64,000 bases of DNA from Enterobacter vonholyi (GTDB taxonomy: Bacteria; Pseudomonadota; Gammaproteobacteria; Enterobacterales; Enterobacteriaceae): the NCBI RefSeq assembly GCF_008364555.1, contig NZ_VTUC01000004.1, positions 186,001-250,000 on the forward strand, in the 5' to 3' direction. Below, piece by piece: positions 27,531-36,810 of this stretch. Both the position numbers and the translations under genes were made by a program. The first letter of the stretch is position 1, and every line of letters begins with the position of its first letter. The notes below the pieces were generated by a model. That model did not search any database and was not told the DNA's origin. It saw nothing but the letters and a program-made list of their open reading frames with translations.

Positions 27531-27661
27531 ACCTTAACATATTTTGAGAATATAAAACAACAATGAGGAGGCATTATTTAAAACGTTTGTTGATAACGAT
27601 TTTCATTTGTCTTTAAGCGTGAAGCTATCGTTAACAAATAGAGATCAAATTAACGAATGGG

Positions 27662-27679
27662 ATATAGCTTCGGCTATAT
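27662..27679. promoter_or_regulatory. MntR-like operator, proximal copy
   Basis: ATATAGCTTCGGCTATAT is an 18-bp perfect palindrome with a 4-nt centre, resembling the MntR site core ACATAGC-N4-GCTATGT. The T-run after it on the plus strand could make it look like a terminator, but no plus-strand gene ends here. Confidence 0.6.
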
Positions 27680-27702
27680 TTTTTGCGCAAGACAAACGCA
27701 GA

Positions 27703-27720
27703 ATATAGCCGTTGCTATAT
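27703..27720. promoter_or_regulatory. MntR-like operator, distal copy
   Basis: ATATAGCCGTTGCTATAT has the same 7-4-7 palindromic layout as the copy 41 bp away, about four helical turns, so both would lie on the same face of the DNA. MntR is known to stimulate mntP transcription in E. coli. Confidence 0.6.
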
Positions 27721-27727
27721 ATCTAAG

Positions 27728-28186
27728 CTATTGAGTTTTCAAGAGTAAATTGTATATCTTTTCCAGATCGTCAATATTCTTCACCCGAATAAGCAGGCGG
27801 CGTTGTTCTAATTGCATCACCAGCACGCCGTCTTCTGATAAATTCATCTCTTTAATACGGTTATATTCTATCCATACATTGGCGAAGAAAAATCCGCGTG
27901 ATTTAAAAATGATTTTCGGCGTACGGATCCAGAACAGATAAACAGCCATTAATGCCAGCGCACATAATAACCATGTGGTTAATATTGCACCATTGCTGTT
28001 GACGTTATTGTAAATAAGAATAACGATGAGACCCGCGAAGATAAACGCATCCACGCGCCCGCGTCGCAGAAGGGGAAGGGAGAGCAGCGTCTCGCCGTGA
28101 CGGCGCGGCATGATGAACTCGTCATAGATCGCGTAAGCCAGAAGGGCAGCAATAAATAGAACCAGTACGATGTCCGTGACAGTCAT
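27728..28186 (-). CDS. yobD: Inner-membrane protein YobD (DUF986)
   Basis: A 152-residue protein with three hydrophobic segments in its first 95 residues and a soluble C-terminal part ([20 protein letters not shown]). Function is unknown. Length equals E. coli YobD. It follows manZ after a terminator, in the order conserved in enterobacteria. Confidence 0.92.
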   Translation of the reverse strand: MTVTDIVLVLFIAALLAYAIYDEFIMPRRHGETLLSLPLLRRGRVDAFIFAGLIVILIYNNVNSNGAILTTWLLCALALMAVYLFWIRTPKIIFKSRGFFFANVWIEYNRIKEMNLSEDGVLVMQLEQRRLLIRVKNIDDLEKIYNLLLKTQ

Positions 28187-28199
28187 TCATCCTCCAGAT

Positions 28200-28226
28200 A
28201 AAAAAAACCGGGGGCAAGCCCCCGGC
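28200..28226 (-). terminator. Terminator after manXYZ
   Basis: Perfect stem CCGGGGGC/GCCCCCGG with an AA loop, followed on the minus strand by seven U's. Confidence 0.92.
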
Positions 28227-28241
28227 CTATAGCGTTGAAAC

Positions 28242-29102
28242 TTAGAGACCCAGCAGGCCGACAGCGTAGCCCGCGATACCGATGATGAAGAAGCCAACGA
28301 TAATCCACAGCGGGTTCACTTTCTTACGCAGCAGCCACATGCAGGCGAAGGTCAACAGCAGCGGCACCAGGCCCGGCATCAGCTGATCCAGAATCGTCTG
28401 CACGGTGGTGACGCGGGTCTGACCATCCTGACCGGTGATGGTCGATACCACCAGCGGGATGTTCACGTGCGTCCACTTGTTAACCAGTGCTCCCATGACA
28501 AACAGGCCCAGGATTGACGCCCCCTCAGTCAGTTTCTGCAGGAAGCCGCCGCCCATGTCCTTAACGATGTCCACCCCTTTACGGTAGCCGTAGGCCACGC
28601 CGTAGTAACGGGTCAGCAGACGCACGGCGTTAAACAGGATGAAGAACAGCAGTGGGCCAAGCAGGCTGCCGCTCATCGCGATACCTGCCCCCAGCGCTGC
28701 GAAGACCGGACGCACGGTACCCCAGAAGATAGGGTCACCGACACCGGCCAGCGGACCCATCAGGCCGACTTTAATACCGTTGATGGCACCATCGTCGATC
28801 TCTGCGCCGTTTGCACGCTGTTCTTCCATCGCCAGCGTTACGCCCAGAACCGGAGCCGCAACGTAAGGATGAGTGTTAAAGAATTCCAGGTGACGCTTGA
28901 TCGCCTGACGGCGCGCTTCGTTGTTTTCCGGATACAGGCGTTTGATCGCCGGAACCATGGAGAAGCAGAAGCCGAGCGCCTGCATACGTTCGAAGTTCCA
29001 TGAACCCTGAAACAGGTTAGAACGGATGAACACGCCACGAATATCACCCGGAGTGAGTTTTTTCTCGGTGGTAGTTTTTGTCATATCAACCATTTCGCTC
29101 AC
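28242..29102 (-). CDS. manZ: Mannose PTS permease component IID
   Basis: A 286-residue inner-membrane subunit of the mannose/glucose/glucosamine phosphotransferase permease. The family block GVGDPIFWGTVRP is near residue 165, with hydrophobic C-terminal helices. It forms the sugar channel with ManY and is also used for lambda DNA entry. It begins 3 bp after manY ends. Confidence 0.97.
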   Translation of the reverse strand: MSEMVDMTKTTTEKKLTPGDIRGVFIRSNLFQGSWNFERMQALGFCFSMVPAIKRLYPENNEARRQAIKRHLEFFNTHPYVAAPVLGVTLAMEEQRANGAEIDDGAINGIKVGLMGPLAGVGDPIFWGTVRPVFAALGAGIAMSGSLLGPLLFFILFNAVRLLTRYYGVAYGYRKGVDIVKDMGGGFLQKLTEGASILGLFVMGALVNKWTHVNIPLVVSTITGQDGQTRVTTVQTILDQLMPGLVPLLLTFACMWLLRKKVNPLWIIVGFFIIGIAGYAVGLLGL

Positions 29103-29105
29103 CTG

Positions 29106-29906
29106 TTAGTCCAGTTCGTTATCGAGATCGTTGTTACCAGCAGCCTGCGCTGGGGCACCCGCGACGCGGTTATATTTCGGGCTGAGCTGGATGTAGAGAA
29201 TTGCCATTACCGCACCAATAACACCCAGTGCAACCAGGTTGAAGTTGGTGAAGGCAGCGGTCACGAAGCCGAGGTAGAAGAACGGCATCAGGTAGCCTGC
29301 GCGCATCATGTTGATGACCATCGCATAACCGACGACCACGATCATACCGCCCGCGATATTCAGACCGCCGGTGACCACTTCAGGAATGGCGTTCAGCATG
29401 CTCTGCACTTCGCTGGTACCGACAGAGATCGCCACGATAACCGCCGGGATCGCGATACGCATCGCCTGCAGGAACAGGGATGAAACGTGGATCCACGACA
29501 GTGCCGTGAGGTTGCCGTTTTCGGCCGCCTTATCCGCCGCGTGCTGGAAGGCAACGGTGATAGTACGAACGATGATAGTCAGAACCTGGCCTGCTGCAGC
29601 CAGCGGTATCGCCAGGGCGATACCGGCACCAATACTCTGGTGACCGGCAATAACCAGAACGGTCGAAATGATAGAGGCTAGTGCTGCATCGGGCGCAACT
29701 GCCGCGCCGATGTTCATCCAGCCCAGGGCGATCATTTCCAGGGTACCACCGATGATGATACCGGTTTTCATGTCACCCAGAACGGCCCCAATCAGCGTAC
29801 AGGCTACCAGAGGGCGGTGGAACTGAAATTCATCAAGTACGGATTCCATACCCGCAATACATGCGACAACGAACACCAGCACAATCTGAAGAGTGGTAAT
29901 CTCCAT
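29106..29906 (-). CDS. manY: Mannose PTS permease component IIC
   Basis: A 266-residue integral membrane protein, the sugar-binding IIC subunit. Visible features are the N-terminal helix, GGTLEMIALGWMNIGAAVAPD near residue 55, and a hydrophobic body. The length is the same as in E. coli. It is the middle gene of manXYZ, 46 bp after manX. Confidence 0.97.
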   Translation of the reverse strand: MEITTLQIVLVFVVACIAGMESVLDEFQFHRPLVACTLIGAVLGDMKTGIIIGGTLEMIALGWMNIGAAVAPDAALASIISTVLVIAGHQSIGAGIALAIPLAAAGQVLTIIVRTITVAFQHAADKAAENGNLTALSWIHVSSLFLQAMRIAIPAVIVAISVGTSEVQSMLNAIPEVVTGGLNIAGGMIVVVGYAMVINMMRAGYLMPFFYLGFVTAAFTNFNLVALGVIGAVMAILYIQLSPKYNRVAGAPAQAAGNNDLDNELD

Positions 29907-29952
29907 TGCACTTCTCCTATTACATAAACTTTATATGAGAACCGGCGGGGGC

Positions 29953-30918
29953 TTATTTCCCAACTTTGCCGATCAAATCCATCATTTTCAGTTTTTGATC
30001 CGTGGAAACCTTACGGGCTTCCAGTTCAATACCGCGCGCATTCAGCTTGTTGAATGCCTCGATATCTTTCGCATCGACTGAAATGGCGTTGTTGACCTGC
30101 GTTTTGCCCTGACGGAATGCCATACCACCAATGTTCACGGAGGTGATTTTCACGCCGCCTTCAACAATGCGCTCAACGTCTGTCGGGTTAGTGAACAGGA
30201 GCATCACGCGTTCACCCGCGTATTTCGGGTTGTTGTAAACGCGAATCATCTTGGCGACATCCACGACGTGCGCGGTAACGCCAGGAGGAGCAACCTGAGT
30301 CAGAAGGGTTTTACGTACGGTATCGGCGGCCACTTCGTCGCTGACCACGATGATGCGTCGAACGTTGGTCTCTTTGGTCCAGCGCGTGGCAACCTGACCG
30401 TGGATTAAGCGGTCATCAATACGCGCAAGGCCGATCACCATGTAATCGTTCGGGCCCATTGGTTTTGCCGGTGCAGCTGCTTTTGGTGCCGCAGCAGGCG
30501 CAGGGGCAGGTTTTTCAACCGGCTGTGCTTTCAGGGCTTTTACTCCTTCGCGACCGGTTTCAACGGCCAGCGCCACCAGCTCATCGAAGCCTGGGTTATC
30601 GTCGCGCGCCATAAAGGTTTCCACCAGCATGGGGATGTTAACCCCGGCGACGACTTCATAATGCTCTTTATCGACGACAATGCGGCTGGCGGCGTTGAAC
30701 GGGCTGCCGCCCCATGTATCAACGAGAAACAGCACGCCTTTGCTGGTATCCAGCTTCGCGAGTTGAGCGTTGTATTTCTCTATCAGCGTCTCGGCGTTTT
30801 CACCGGGAACGAAATCGATCCAGCCGACGTTTTCCTGCTCGCCCAACAGCATCTCTGCCGTTTTGAGTAGCTGCTCAGCAGCCCAACCATGTGTGCCTAT
30901 GACAATAGCAATGGTCAC
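29953..30918 (-). CDS. manX: Mannose PTS fused IIAB component
   Basis: A 321-residue cytoplasmic phosphotransfer protein. The IIA domain (about 1-130) carries the phosphorylated His10 in IGTHGWA. An Ala/Pro-rich flexible linker (about 133-155) follows. The IIB domain has its phosphohistidine in DDRLIHGQV (near residue 175). The start codon is GTG at 30918 with AAGGAGG seven bases upstream. The first gene of manXYZ, its mRNA is a target of SgrS in E. coli. Confidence 0.97.
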   Translation of the reverse strand: MTIAIVIGTHGWAAEQLLKTAEMLLGEQENVGWIDFVPGENAETLIEKYNAQLAKLDTSKGVLFLVDTWGGSPFNAASRIVVDKEHYEVVAGVNIPMLVETFMARDDNPGFDELVALAVETGREGVKALKAQPVEKPAPAPAAAPKAAAPAKPMGPNDYMVIGLARIDDRLIHGQVATRWTKETNVRRIIVVSDEVAADTVRKTLLTQVAPPGVTAHVVDVAKMIRVYNNPKYAGERVMLLFTNPTDVERIVEGGVKITSVNIGGMAFRQGKTQVNNAISVDAKDIEAFNKLNARGIELEARKVSTDQKLKMMDLIGKVGK

Positions 30919-31036
30919 TTGCTACCTCCTTTTATTATCATTAATACGCCTGCCAGGCAGCCGTACTGAGAATCGTATTGGCGAACCGAATCGATTCAGA
31001 TAAGGGTTAGAGTTCAAAAAAACTAAGACTTCCGCG

Positions 31037-31064
31037 AATTATTTTAGATAGTGAAAAAATAATT
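31037..31064. promoter_or_regulatory. Candidate Mlc operator of manXYZ
   Basis: AATTATTTT and AAAATAATT form a perfect 9-bp inverted repeat with a 10-nt spacer, about 120 bp before manX. Mlc sites have this AT-rich TTATTTT...AAAATAA form, and Mlc represses manXYZ in E. coli. Confidence 0.7.
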
Positions 31065-31066
31065 TA

Positions 31067-31082
31067 TGTGATGAAGATCCGT
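31067..31082. promoter_or_regulatory. Possible CRP site next to the Mlc operator
   Basis: TGTGATGAAGATCCGT keeps a perfect left half (TGTGA) but a poor right half. Its position just upstream of the Mlc-like site fits CRP activation of manXYZ. Confidence 0.45.
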
Positions 31083-31184
31083 AATTTAGCCTCGCGTTAG
31101 AGATTTATCCGTAGAGTAAAGCCGCTGTGTTACAGAACTTTGCAAAGGAACGTAAATCTTTGCTAAAAACACATTGTCTCTGAT

Positions 31185-31394
31185 ATGTTTAGCCTCCGTT
31201 TAATTGTTCAGGAGTATAGGGCTACAGCCCACTATATGGACCGTCACCGACGTCAGTCATCTGCCAGGCCATTTCGCGCCTTATTCACCGGCGATCCTCG
31301 CCACGTATCGACTCTGTCTACCTCTGTTTTGCCCACGTTGAGTGGGGCACCGTTTCGTCATTCCTTTAGCAGGAGCTTGTCATGGAATTCTTAA
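31185..31394 (+). CDS. yoaL: Probable small upstream ORF YoaL overlapping yoaE
   Basis: A 69-residue ORF (starting [18 protein letters not shown]) whose last 13 bases overlap the yoaE start in a different frame. It is basic and Ser/Arg-rich with no clear domain. A small protein named YoaL has been reported at this place in E. coli, translated together with yoaE; I assign the name on position. Its own ribosome site is not strong. Translational coupling to yoaE is an inference from the overlap. Confidence 0.5.
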   Translation: MFSLRLIVQEYRATAHYMDRHRRQSSARPFRALFTGDPRHVSTLSTSVLPTLSGAPFRHSFSRSLSWNS

Positions 31395-32941
31395 TGGACC
31401 CGTCAATCTGGGTGGGATTGCTCACGCTGGTAGTGCTCGAGATTGTTCTCGGCATTGATAACCTGGTGTTTATCGCCATCCTTGCGGACAAACTGCCGCC
31501 AAAACAGCGTGATAAAGCGCGTCTGATTGGTCTCTCGCTGGCGCTGGTCATGCGACTGGGACTGCTCTCCGTCATCTCCTGGATGGTCACGTTGACCAAA
31601 CCGCTGTTCTCCGTCATGGATTACACCTTCTCAGGGCGTGATTTAATCATGCTGATCGGGGGGATATTCCTGCTTTTCAAAGCGACGACGGAGCTTCATG
31701 AGCGGCTGGAAAACCGTCAGCACGATGATGGGCACGGTAAAGGTTATGCCAGCTTCTGGGTAGTGGTGCTGCAGATTGTGGTGCTTGATGCCGTCTTCTC
31801 GCTGGATGCGGTGATCACGGCGGTCGGCATGGTGAATCATCTGCCGGTAATGATGGCGGCTGTCGTCATTGCGATGGCGGTCATGCTGCTGGCCTCAAAG
31901 CCTCTGACGCGCTTCGTGAACCAGCATCCGACGGTGGTCGTGCTGTGTCTGAGCTTCCTGCTGATGATCGGCCTGAGCCTGGTGGCGGAAGGTTTTGGCT
32001 TCCATATTCCAAAAGGCTACCTGTACGCCGCGATTGGCTTCTCGATCCTGATCGAGCTGTTCAACCAGATTGCGCGTCGTAACTTTATTAAGCAGCAGTC
32101 GAATCAGCCGCTGCGCGCCCGTACCGCAGATGCCATTCTGCGCCTGATGGGCGGTCGCCGTCAGGTGAACGTTCAGTCTGATTCCGAAAACCACAACCCG
32201 GTTCCGGTGCCTGAAGGGGCATTTGTGGAACAGGAACGCTACATGATTAACGGCGTGCTCTCTCTGGCCTCCCGTTCGCTGCGCGGCATCATGACGCCGC
32301 GCGGTGAAATCAGCTGGGTCGATGCTAACCTGAGCGTGGATGAAATTCGCCAGCAGCTGCTCTCTTCACCGCACAGCCTGTTCCCGGTTTGTCGCGGTGA
32401 GCTGGATGAGATCATCGGCGTCGTGCGGGCGAAAGAGATGCTGGTGGCCCTGGAAGAGGGCGTCAACGTGGAAGCCGTTGCTGCCGCATCGCCTGCGATT
32501 GTCGTACCGGAAACGCTGGATCCGATCAACCTTCTCGGGGTGCTGCGCCGCGCTCGCGGTAGCTTTGTTATCGTTACCAACGAGTTTGGCGTGGTGCAGG
32601 GGCTGGTCACGCCGCTGGACGTGCTGGAAGCGATTGCCGGTGAATTCCCGGATGAAGACGAAACGCCAGAGATCGTTGCCGACGGTGAAGGCTGGCTGGT
32701 TAAAGGTACCACCGACCTGCACGCGCTCTCGCATACGCTGGGGCTGGAAAACGTCATCAACGATGAAGAAGACATCGCGACCGTTGCCGGTCTGGTTATC
32801 GCGGTTAACGGGCAAATCCCGCGCGTCGGAGATGTGATCGAGCTTTCGCCGCTGCACATTACGATCGTTGAAGCCAACGACTATCGCGTTGATATGGTGC
32901 GCATTGTTAAAGAACAATCTGCCCACGACGAAGATGAGTAA
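31382..32941 (+). CDS. yoaE: TerC-like membrane protein with CBS and CorC domains, YoaE
   Basis: A 519-residue inner-membrane protein. The N-terminal TerC domain has seven hydrophobic segments (residues about 1-220), with the signature acidic motifs [11 protein letters not shown] and [17 protein letters not shown] pair follows (about 300-420), then a C-terminal CorC/HlyC domain (about 435-510). The TerC family is linked to metal export, so ion transport is likely but unproven. AGGAG lies seven bases before the ATG. Confidence 0.92.
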   Translation: MEFLMDPSIWVGLLTLVVLEIVLGIDNLVFIAILADKLPPKQRDKARLIGLSLALVMRLGLLSVISWMVTLTKPLFSVMDYTFSGRDLIMLIGGIFLLFKATTELHERLENRQHDDGHGKGYASFWVVVLQIVVLDAVFSLDAVITAVGMVNHLPVMMAAVVIAMAVMLLASKPLTRFVNQHPTVVVLCLSFLLMIGLSLVAEGFGFHIPKGYLYAAIGFSILIELFNQIARRNFIKQQSNQPLRARTADAILRLMGGRRQVNVQSDSENHNPVPVPEGAFVEQERYMINGVLSLASRSLRGIMTPRGEISWVDANLSVDEIRQQLLSSPHSLFPVCRGELDEIIGVVRAKEMLVALEEGVNVEAVAAASPAIVVPETLDPINLLGVLRRARGSFVIVTNEFGVVQGLVTPLDVLEAIAGEFPDEDETPEIVADGEGWLVKGTTDLHALSHTLGLENVINDEEDIATVAGLVIAVNGQIPRVGDVIELSPLHITIVEANDYRVDMVRIVKEQSAHDEDE

Positions 32942-32947
32942 GCCGGC

Positions 32948-34546
32948 TTAGCGCAGCGGCATTAAGGGCACGATGTGCCCGTTATGATGCGCTGGCGGGG
33001 ACGCGCTTCCCGCCAGCCACTTAGGAAAATCCCGTAGCGGCATAGGCCGCGCATAGAAAAAACCCTGCAGAACAGGCACGCCATGGCGACGCAAATAGCG
33101 CGCCTGCTCCTCTGTCTCGACCCCTTCAGCAACCAGTTCAATATTCAGCCTCTGGCCCAGCGCAATAATCATATCCGTCACCGTTGAATTCACGGCGTCT
33201 GTACCAATGGCGGTGGTAAAGGACTGGTCAATTTTCAGCACGTCCGGGTGCAGCTTTTCAAGCCAGGATAGGGAACTGTTTCCTGTACCAAAATCGTCGA
33301 TAGCGAGCTTCACCCCTTTGCGATGCAGTTCGCGCACGATGCGATAATCCGCATCCAGCAGCGCATCCCGTTCCGTTAGCTCAATCACCAGCTGCTGGCG
33401 CGGACGGGCGCTGAACCAGAGGCGGTTCAGGTCCTGTATCAACACCGCGTCACGGAAATGGCTGGCGGCGACGTTAATGCCGATGTGAAAACCGGCGCTG
33501 GCGGGAAAGTAGCCTATCTGGCGCACCGTTTCGGCGATCACATAGCGGGTCAGAGGAACAATCAGGTTATGTTCTTCTGCCAGAGGAATAAACACTTCCG
33601 GGGAGATCCATCCCTGACGCGGATTATTCCAGCGCAGCAGGATCTCCACGCCCGTGCACGCCTGGGTACGGGCATTCACCAGCGGCTGGCAGAAAAGCTC
33701 AAATTCCCGGCCCGCAATCCCCATATCGATCTCCCACGTGAAGCTCATCCGGTTTGCCGTTGCCAGCCAGGCGAGATAGCCCAGCAGCAGGCTCAGCATA
33801 AGCCCGAGAGGCAGCTGGGCTGGCAGGCTGTTTAAGGCTAACTCTCCAGGGCCTGGCCCGCTGACCGTAATGGTGAAAGGATTTCGGGTTGATGATTGCT
33901 GGAAAAGCGAGCCTTCCTTATCAAACGTCAGGCTGTCGCTGACGCGTTGTCCATAGCGCAGAAAGCGATCGCCTACGGTCAGCGCCACGTCATTGATGAG
34001 CGGGCGCTGGGGCTCCAGAATCATTTTGGCGATCAGATCGATATTAATGATCTCGATGACGCCTGCTTCACCGTCCTGAGAAACAGGATACCACTGGATC
34101 AATATCGGGCTACCCTTAAGCAGCCACTGGTCGCTCGATAAAATCAGCTTCGCTGTGCTGGCGGGTAATTCTTTCAGGAAGTCGCGAACGGGCACATTGC
34201 GGCTGCCGAAAATACTCGAGCAGTACAGAATACCGTCTTTAATCAGGGCGATGGAGCGTACCGTCTGCAAAATGGCTGCCTGCTTTCGCAGCGCGAGGTG
34301 CGCCTGCGGGCAGGGCTGCCCCACCAGGGGCTGCAGCACGCTGCGGCGGTTCTCTAAAGAAAGCAGGACGTTATCAAGGGCGCGAACGGTGTGGCTGGTA
34401 AAATCGAGGATCCGCTGTTGGTTAACATTGCGCTGCGAAATAAAGCGAATGCCTAACGTCAGGATGAGCGTGAGGAGCGCAACCGTCACACAGACGATAA
34501 CGCGTTTTCGGCGATAGTTTTTAATGATCGTTTGTGCAGTTTGCAT
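32948..34546 (-). CDS. pdeD: Cyclic-di-GMP phosphodiesterase PdeD
   Basis: A 532-residue membrane protein (YoaD) with a CSS-type periplasmic sensor between two membrane helices (residues about 18-40 and 240-262), including the CSS motif at LYCSSIFG. A cytoplasmic EAL domain follows (about 270-515). EAL residues are intact: the first motif reads EILLRW, with IDDFGTGNSS, KID and the EGVET loop downstream. It hydrolyses c-di-GMP to pGpG. The start at 34546 (MQTAQTIIKNYRRKR) matches E. coli; the longer open frame upstream is not conserved. Confidence 0.93.
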   Translation of the reverse strand: MQTAQTIIKNYRRKRVIVCVTVALLTLILTLGIRFISQRNVNQQRILDFTSHTVRALDNVLLSLENRRSVLQPLVGQPCPQAHLALRKQAAILQTVRSIALIKDGILYCSSIFGSRNVPVRDFLKELPASTAKLILSSDQWLLKGSPILIQWYPVSQDGEAGVIEIINIDLIAKMILEPQRPLINDVALTVGDRFLRYGQRVSDSLTFDKEGSLFQQSSTRNPFTITVSGPGPGELALNSLPAQLPLGLMLSLLLGYLAWLATANRMSFTWEIDMGIAGREFELFCQPLVNARTQACTGVEILLRWNNPRQGWISPEVFIPLAEEHNLIVPLTRYVIAETVRQIGYFPASAGFHIGINVAASHFRDAVLIQDLNRLWFSARPRQQLVIELTERDALLDADYRIVRELHRKGVKLAIDDFGTGNSSLSWLEKLHPDVLKIDQSFTTAIGTDAVNSTVTDMIIALGQRLNIELVAEGVETEEQARYLRRHGVPVLQGFFYARPMPLRDFPKWLAGSASPPAHHNGHIVPLMPLR

Positions 34547-34676
34547 GAACGGTCGCCTGATAAGCCACCAGCCACAAAAGCCGGACGCAACAGTGAAAGT
34601 GTAGTGGGGAAAGCTGAAGGAGACGAGGAAGAAGAGGGAAATTCGCCCATCCGTTGCAGATGGGCGAAAGGCAGTA

Positions 34677-36041
34677 TTAGTCGCACTGCACCTTAATGGC
34701 CAGGCCACCACGGGACGTCTCGCGGTATTTCGCGTTCATGTCTTTACCGGTTTCGTACATGGTTTCAATCACCTTATCCAGCGATACGCGAGGTTCGCTG
34801 GTACGGCGCATCGCCATGCGTGAGGCGTTGATGGCTTTCACGGAAGCAATTGCGTTACGCTCGATGCACGGCACCTGCACCTGGCCCGCGACCGGATCGC
34901 AGGTCAGACCGAGGTTATGCTCCATACCGATTTCAGCCGCCACGCAGACCTGCTCAGGGCTTGCGCCCAGCAGCTCTGCCAGACCCGCCGCCGCCATGGA
35001 GCAGGCCACGCCGACTTCACCCTGACAGCCTACTTCAGCACCGGAGATGGATGCATTCATTTTGTACAGCGCACCGATTGCACCTGCCGCCAGGAAATAG
35101 CGGATGTAGATATCAGGCGTCACGGGCTCAATAAAGTGATCGTAATACGCCAGCACTGCCGGAACGATACCGCACGCGCCGTTAGTTGGCGCCGTCACGA
35201 CGCGTCCACCGGCGGCGTTTTCTTCGTTAACCGCCAGGGCAAACATGTTTACCCAGTCGACCACGTTCATCGGGTCATTGGAAAACTTGTCCGTGGTCAC
35301 CAGCATACGGCGCAGGGCGGAGGCACGACGCGGCACGCGCAGTGGACCCGGCAGAACGCCTTCGGTGTTCATCCCGCGGTCGATACAGGCGCGCATGGTT
35401 TGCCAGACGTTGGCAAAATAGTCTTCAATCTCTTTCTTGCTGTGCAGGGCCAGTTCGTTCTGCATCACCATGCCGGACAGTGAAAGACCGGTATCTTTGC
35501 AGTAGCCCAGCATCTCGGTAGCCGATTTGAACGGGTACGGTACGCTGACGTCGCCGACGCTATCTTTGCCAAAATGCTCTTCATCCACGATGAAGCCACC
35601 GCCGATGGAGTAGTACGTTTTGCTGTAAATCTCTTTTTCACCGCTGTAAGCGTGAATGGTCATGCCGTTTTCATGCAGCGGCAGGTTGTCGCTACGGAAA
35701 CGCATGCCGTCATCCTGCGGGAAATCGACTTCCTGCTGGCCGTTTGCCAGCAGCAGGCGGCCGCGTGTTTCCACGTCGCGGATGAATGCCGGGATGGCAT
35801 CAATATCAACGGTATCCGGCATATTGCCTGCCAGACCCATAATAATGGCGATATCGGTGTGGTGGCCTTTACCCGTTAATGACAGCGAGCCGTAAACATC
35901 CACGGCGACACGGGTAACGCTTTCCAGTAATCCTTTTTCGACCAGATCATCGACGAACTGTTTACCGGCCTTCATCGGGCCAACAGTATGGGAAGACGAA
36001 GGGCCAATTCCCACTTTGAACATGTCGAATATACTAATCAC
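34677..36041 (-). CDS. sdaA: L-serine dehydratase 1
   Basis: A 454-residue [4Fe-4S] enzyme that deaminates L-serine to pyruvate. The beta domain with [15 protein letters not shown] is at the N-terminus. Cysteines for the cluster lie in [16 protein letters not shown] and in [17 protein letters not shown]. The start is the GTG at 36041, seven bases after AGGAG; another GTG two codons upstream is too close to that site. The chosen start gives the E. coli length. Confidence 0.96.
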   Translation of the reverse strand: MISIFDMFKVGIGPSSSHTVGPMKAGKQFVDDLVEKGLLESVTRVAVDVYGSLSLTGKGHHTDIAIIMGLAGNMPDTVDIDAIPAFIRDVETRGRLLLANGQQEVDFPQDDGMRFRSDNLPLHENGMTIHAYSGEKEIYSKTYYSIGGGFIVDEEHFGKDSVGDVSVPYPFKSATEMLGYCKDTGLSLSGMVMQNELALHSKKEIEDYFANVWQTMRACIDRGMNTEGVLPGPLRVPRRASALRRMLVTTDKFSNDPMNVVDWVNMFALAVNEENAAGGRVVTAPTNGACGIVPAVLAYYDHFIEPVTPDIYIRYFLAAGAIGALYKMNASISGAEVGCQGEVGVACSMAAAGLAELLGASPEQVCVAAEIGMEHNLGLTCDPVAGQVQVPCIERNAIASVKAINASRMAMRRTSEPRVSLDKVIETMYETGKDMNAKYRETSRGGLAIKVQCD

Positions 36042-36225
36042 TTTCACACTCCTGACAGGGTTACCGGGGTTCCAGTAACGATGTTATAACTGCGCATAGT
36101 GTAAGAGGGAACACCGACCTCGGCTTAACTATTCACATGAATTAAACTAATGGTTGACGATGGGTTTTGCTAATAGCGCGACGCGGATCGCAAACCTGCG
36201 AAAAAGGATGGAATGTAAAGTATAG

Positions 36226-36804
36226 TCAAGGCTTCAGGCCGATTTGCAACGCCAGTTCACGAATAATGCCCGCCGTCATGCCCCAGACAAAATAATGCTG
36301 ATACCAGGACAACCAGACCCGATGGTCATGCCCTCGTCGATGAATATCCAGCGGATGATAACGGCTTAGCCGGAGCGCCTCTTCAAGCGGCATTTCAAAC
36401 ACTGCAGAGACTTCATCGACGCTGGCGTGATACTGCAGGTCCGGCGGGATAATACCTACCACCGGCGTGACCTGAAAACCGGTGACGCTATCTACGGGCG
36501 GCAACACGCCAATGACCTCCACCGTCTCAGGCGGAATGGCAACTTCTTCCTGCGCTTCCCGCAGCGCGGCGGCAATCAGCGAGGCGTCGGAGCTGTCTAC
36601 TGCGCCGCCAGGAAAGGCGACCTGACCCGCGTGCTTGCGTAAATGGGGAGAACGCTGGGTGAGCAGCAGGCCCGGTTGCGCGCGACGTACGACCGGGATC
36701 AGCACGGCCGCCTGACGCTGATTCAGCGCCTCGCGGTTGACCTGCGGTCTTAGTAGCTGAAAGCGAGATAAAAAATCATCCAGCGTCAGGTTCTCTTTTT
36801 CCAC
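36226..36804 (-). CDS. nudL: Nudix CoA pyrophosphatase NudL
   Basis: A 192-residue Nudix hydrolase (YeaB) likely splitting CoA and related nucleotides. The Nudix box [10 protein letters not shown]...REAQEEVAI is near residue 66-88. The CoA-type UPF0035 signature [21 protein letters not shown] lies just before it. It lies 6 bp downstream of pabB, so it is in the same transcript. Confidence 0.93.
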   Translation of the reverse strand: MEKENLTLDDFLSRFQLLRPQVNREALNQRQAAVLIPVVRRAQPGLLLTQRSPHLRKHAGQVAFPGGAVDSSDASLIAAALREAQEEVAIPPETVEVIGVLPPVDSVTGFQVTPVVGIIPPDLQYHASVDEVSAVFEMPLEEALRLSRYHPLDIHRRGHDHRVWLSWYQHYFVWGMTAGIIRELALQIGLKP

Positions 36805-36810
36805 CCGTGA

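Noticed and set aside
27662-27720. Pair of hairpins read as a transcription terminator
   Set aside because: Only one has a T-run and that on the plus strand, where no gene ends; the identical 7-4-7 layout and the position before mntP fit operators better. A terminator role for yobD is not fully excluded.
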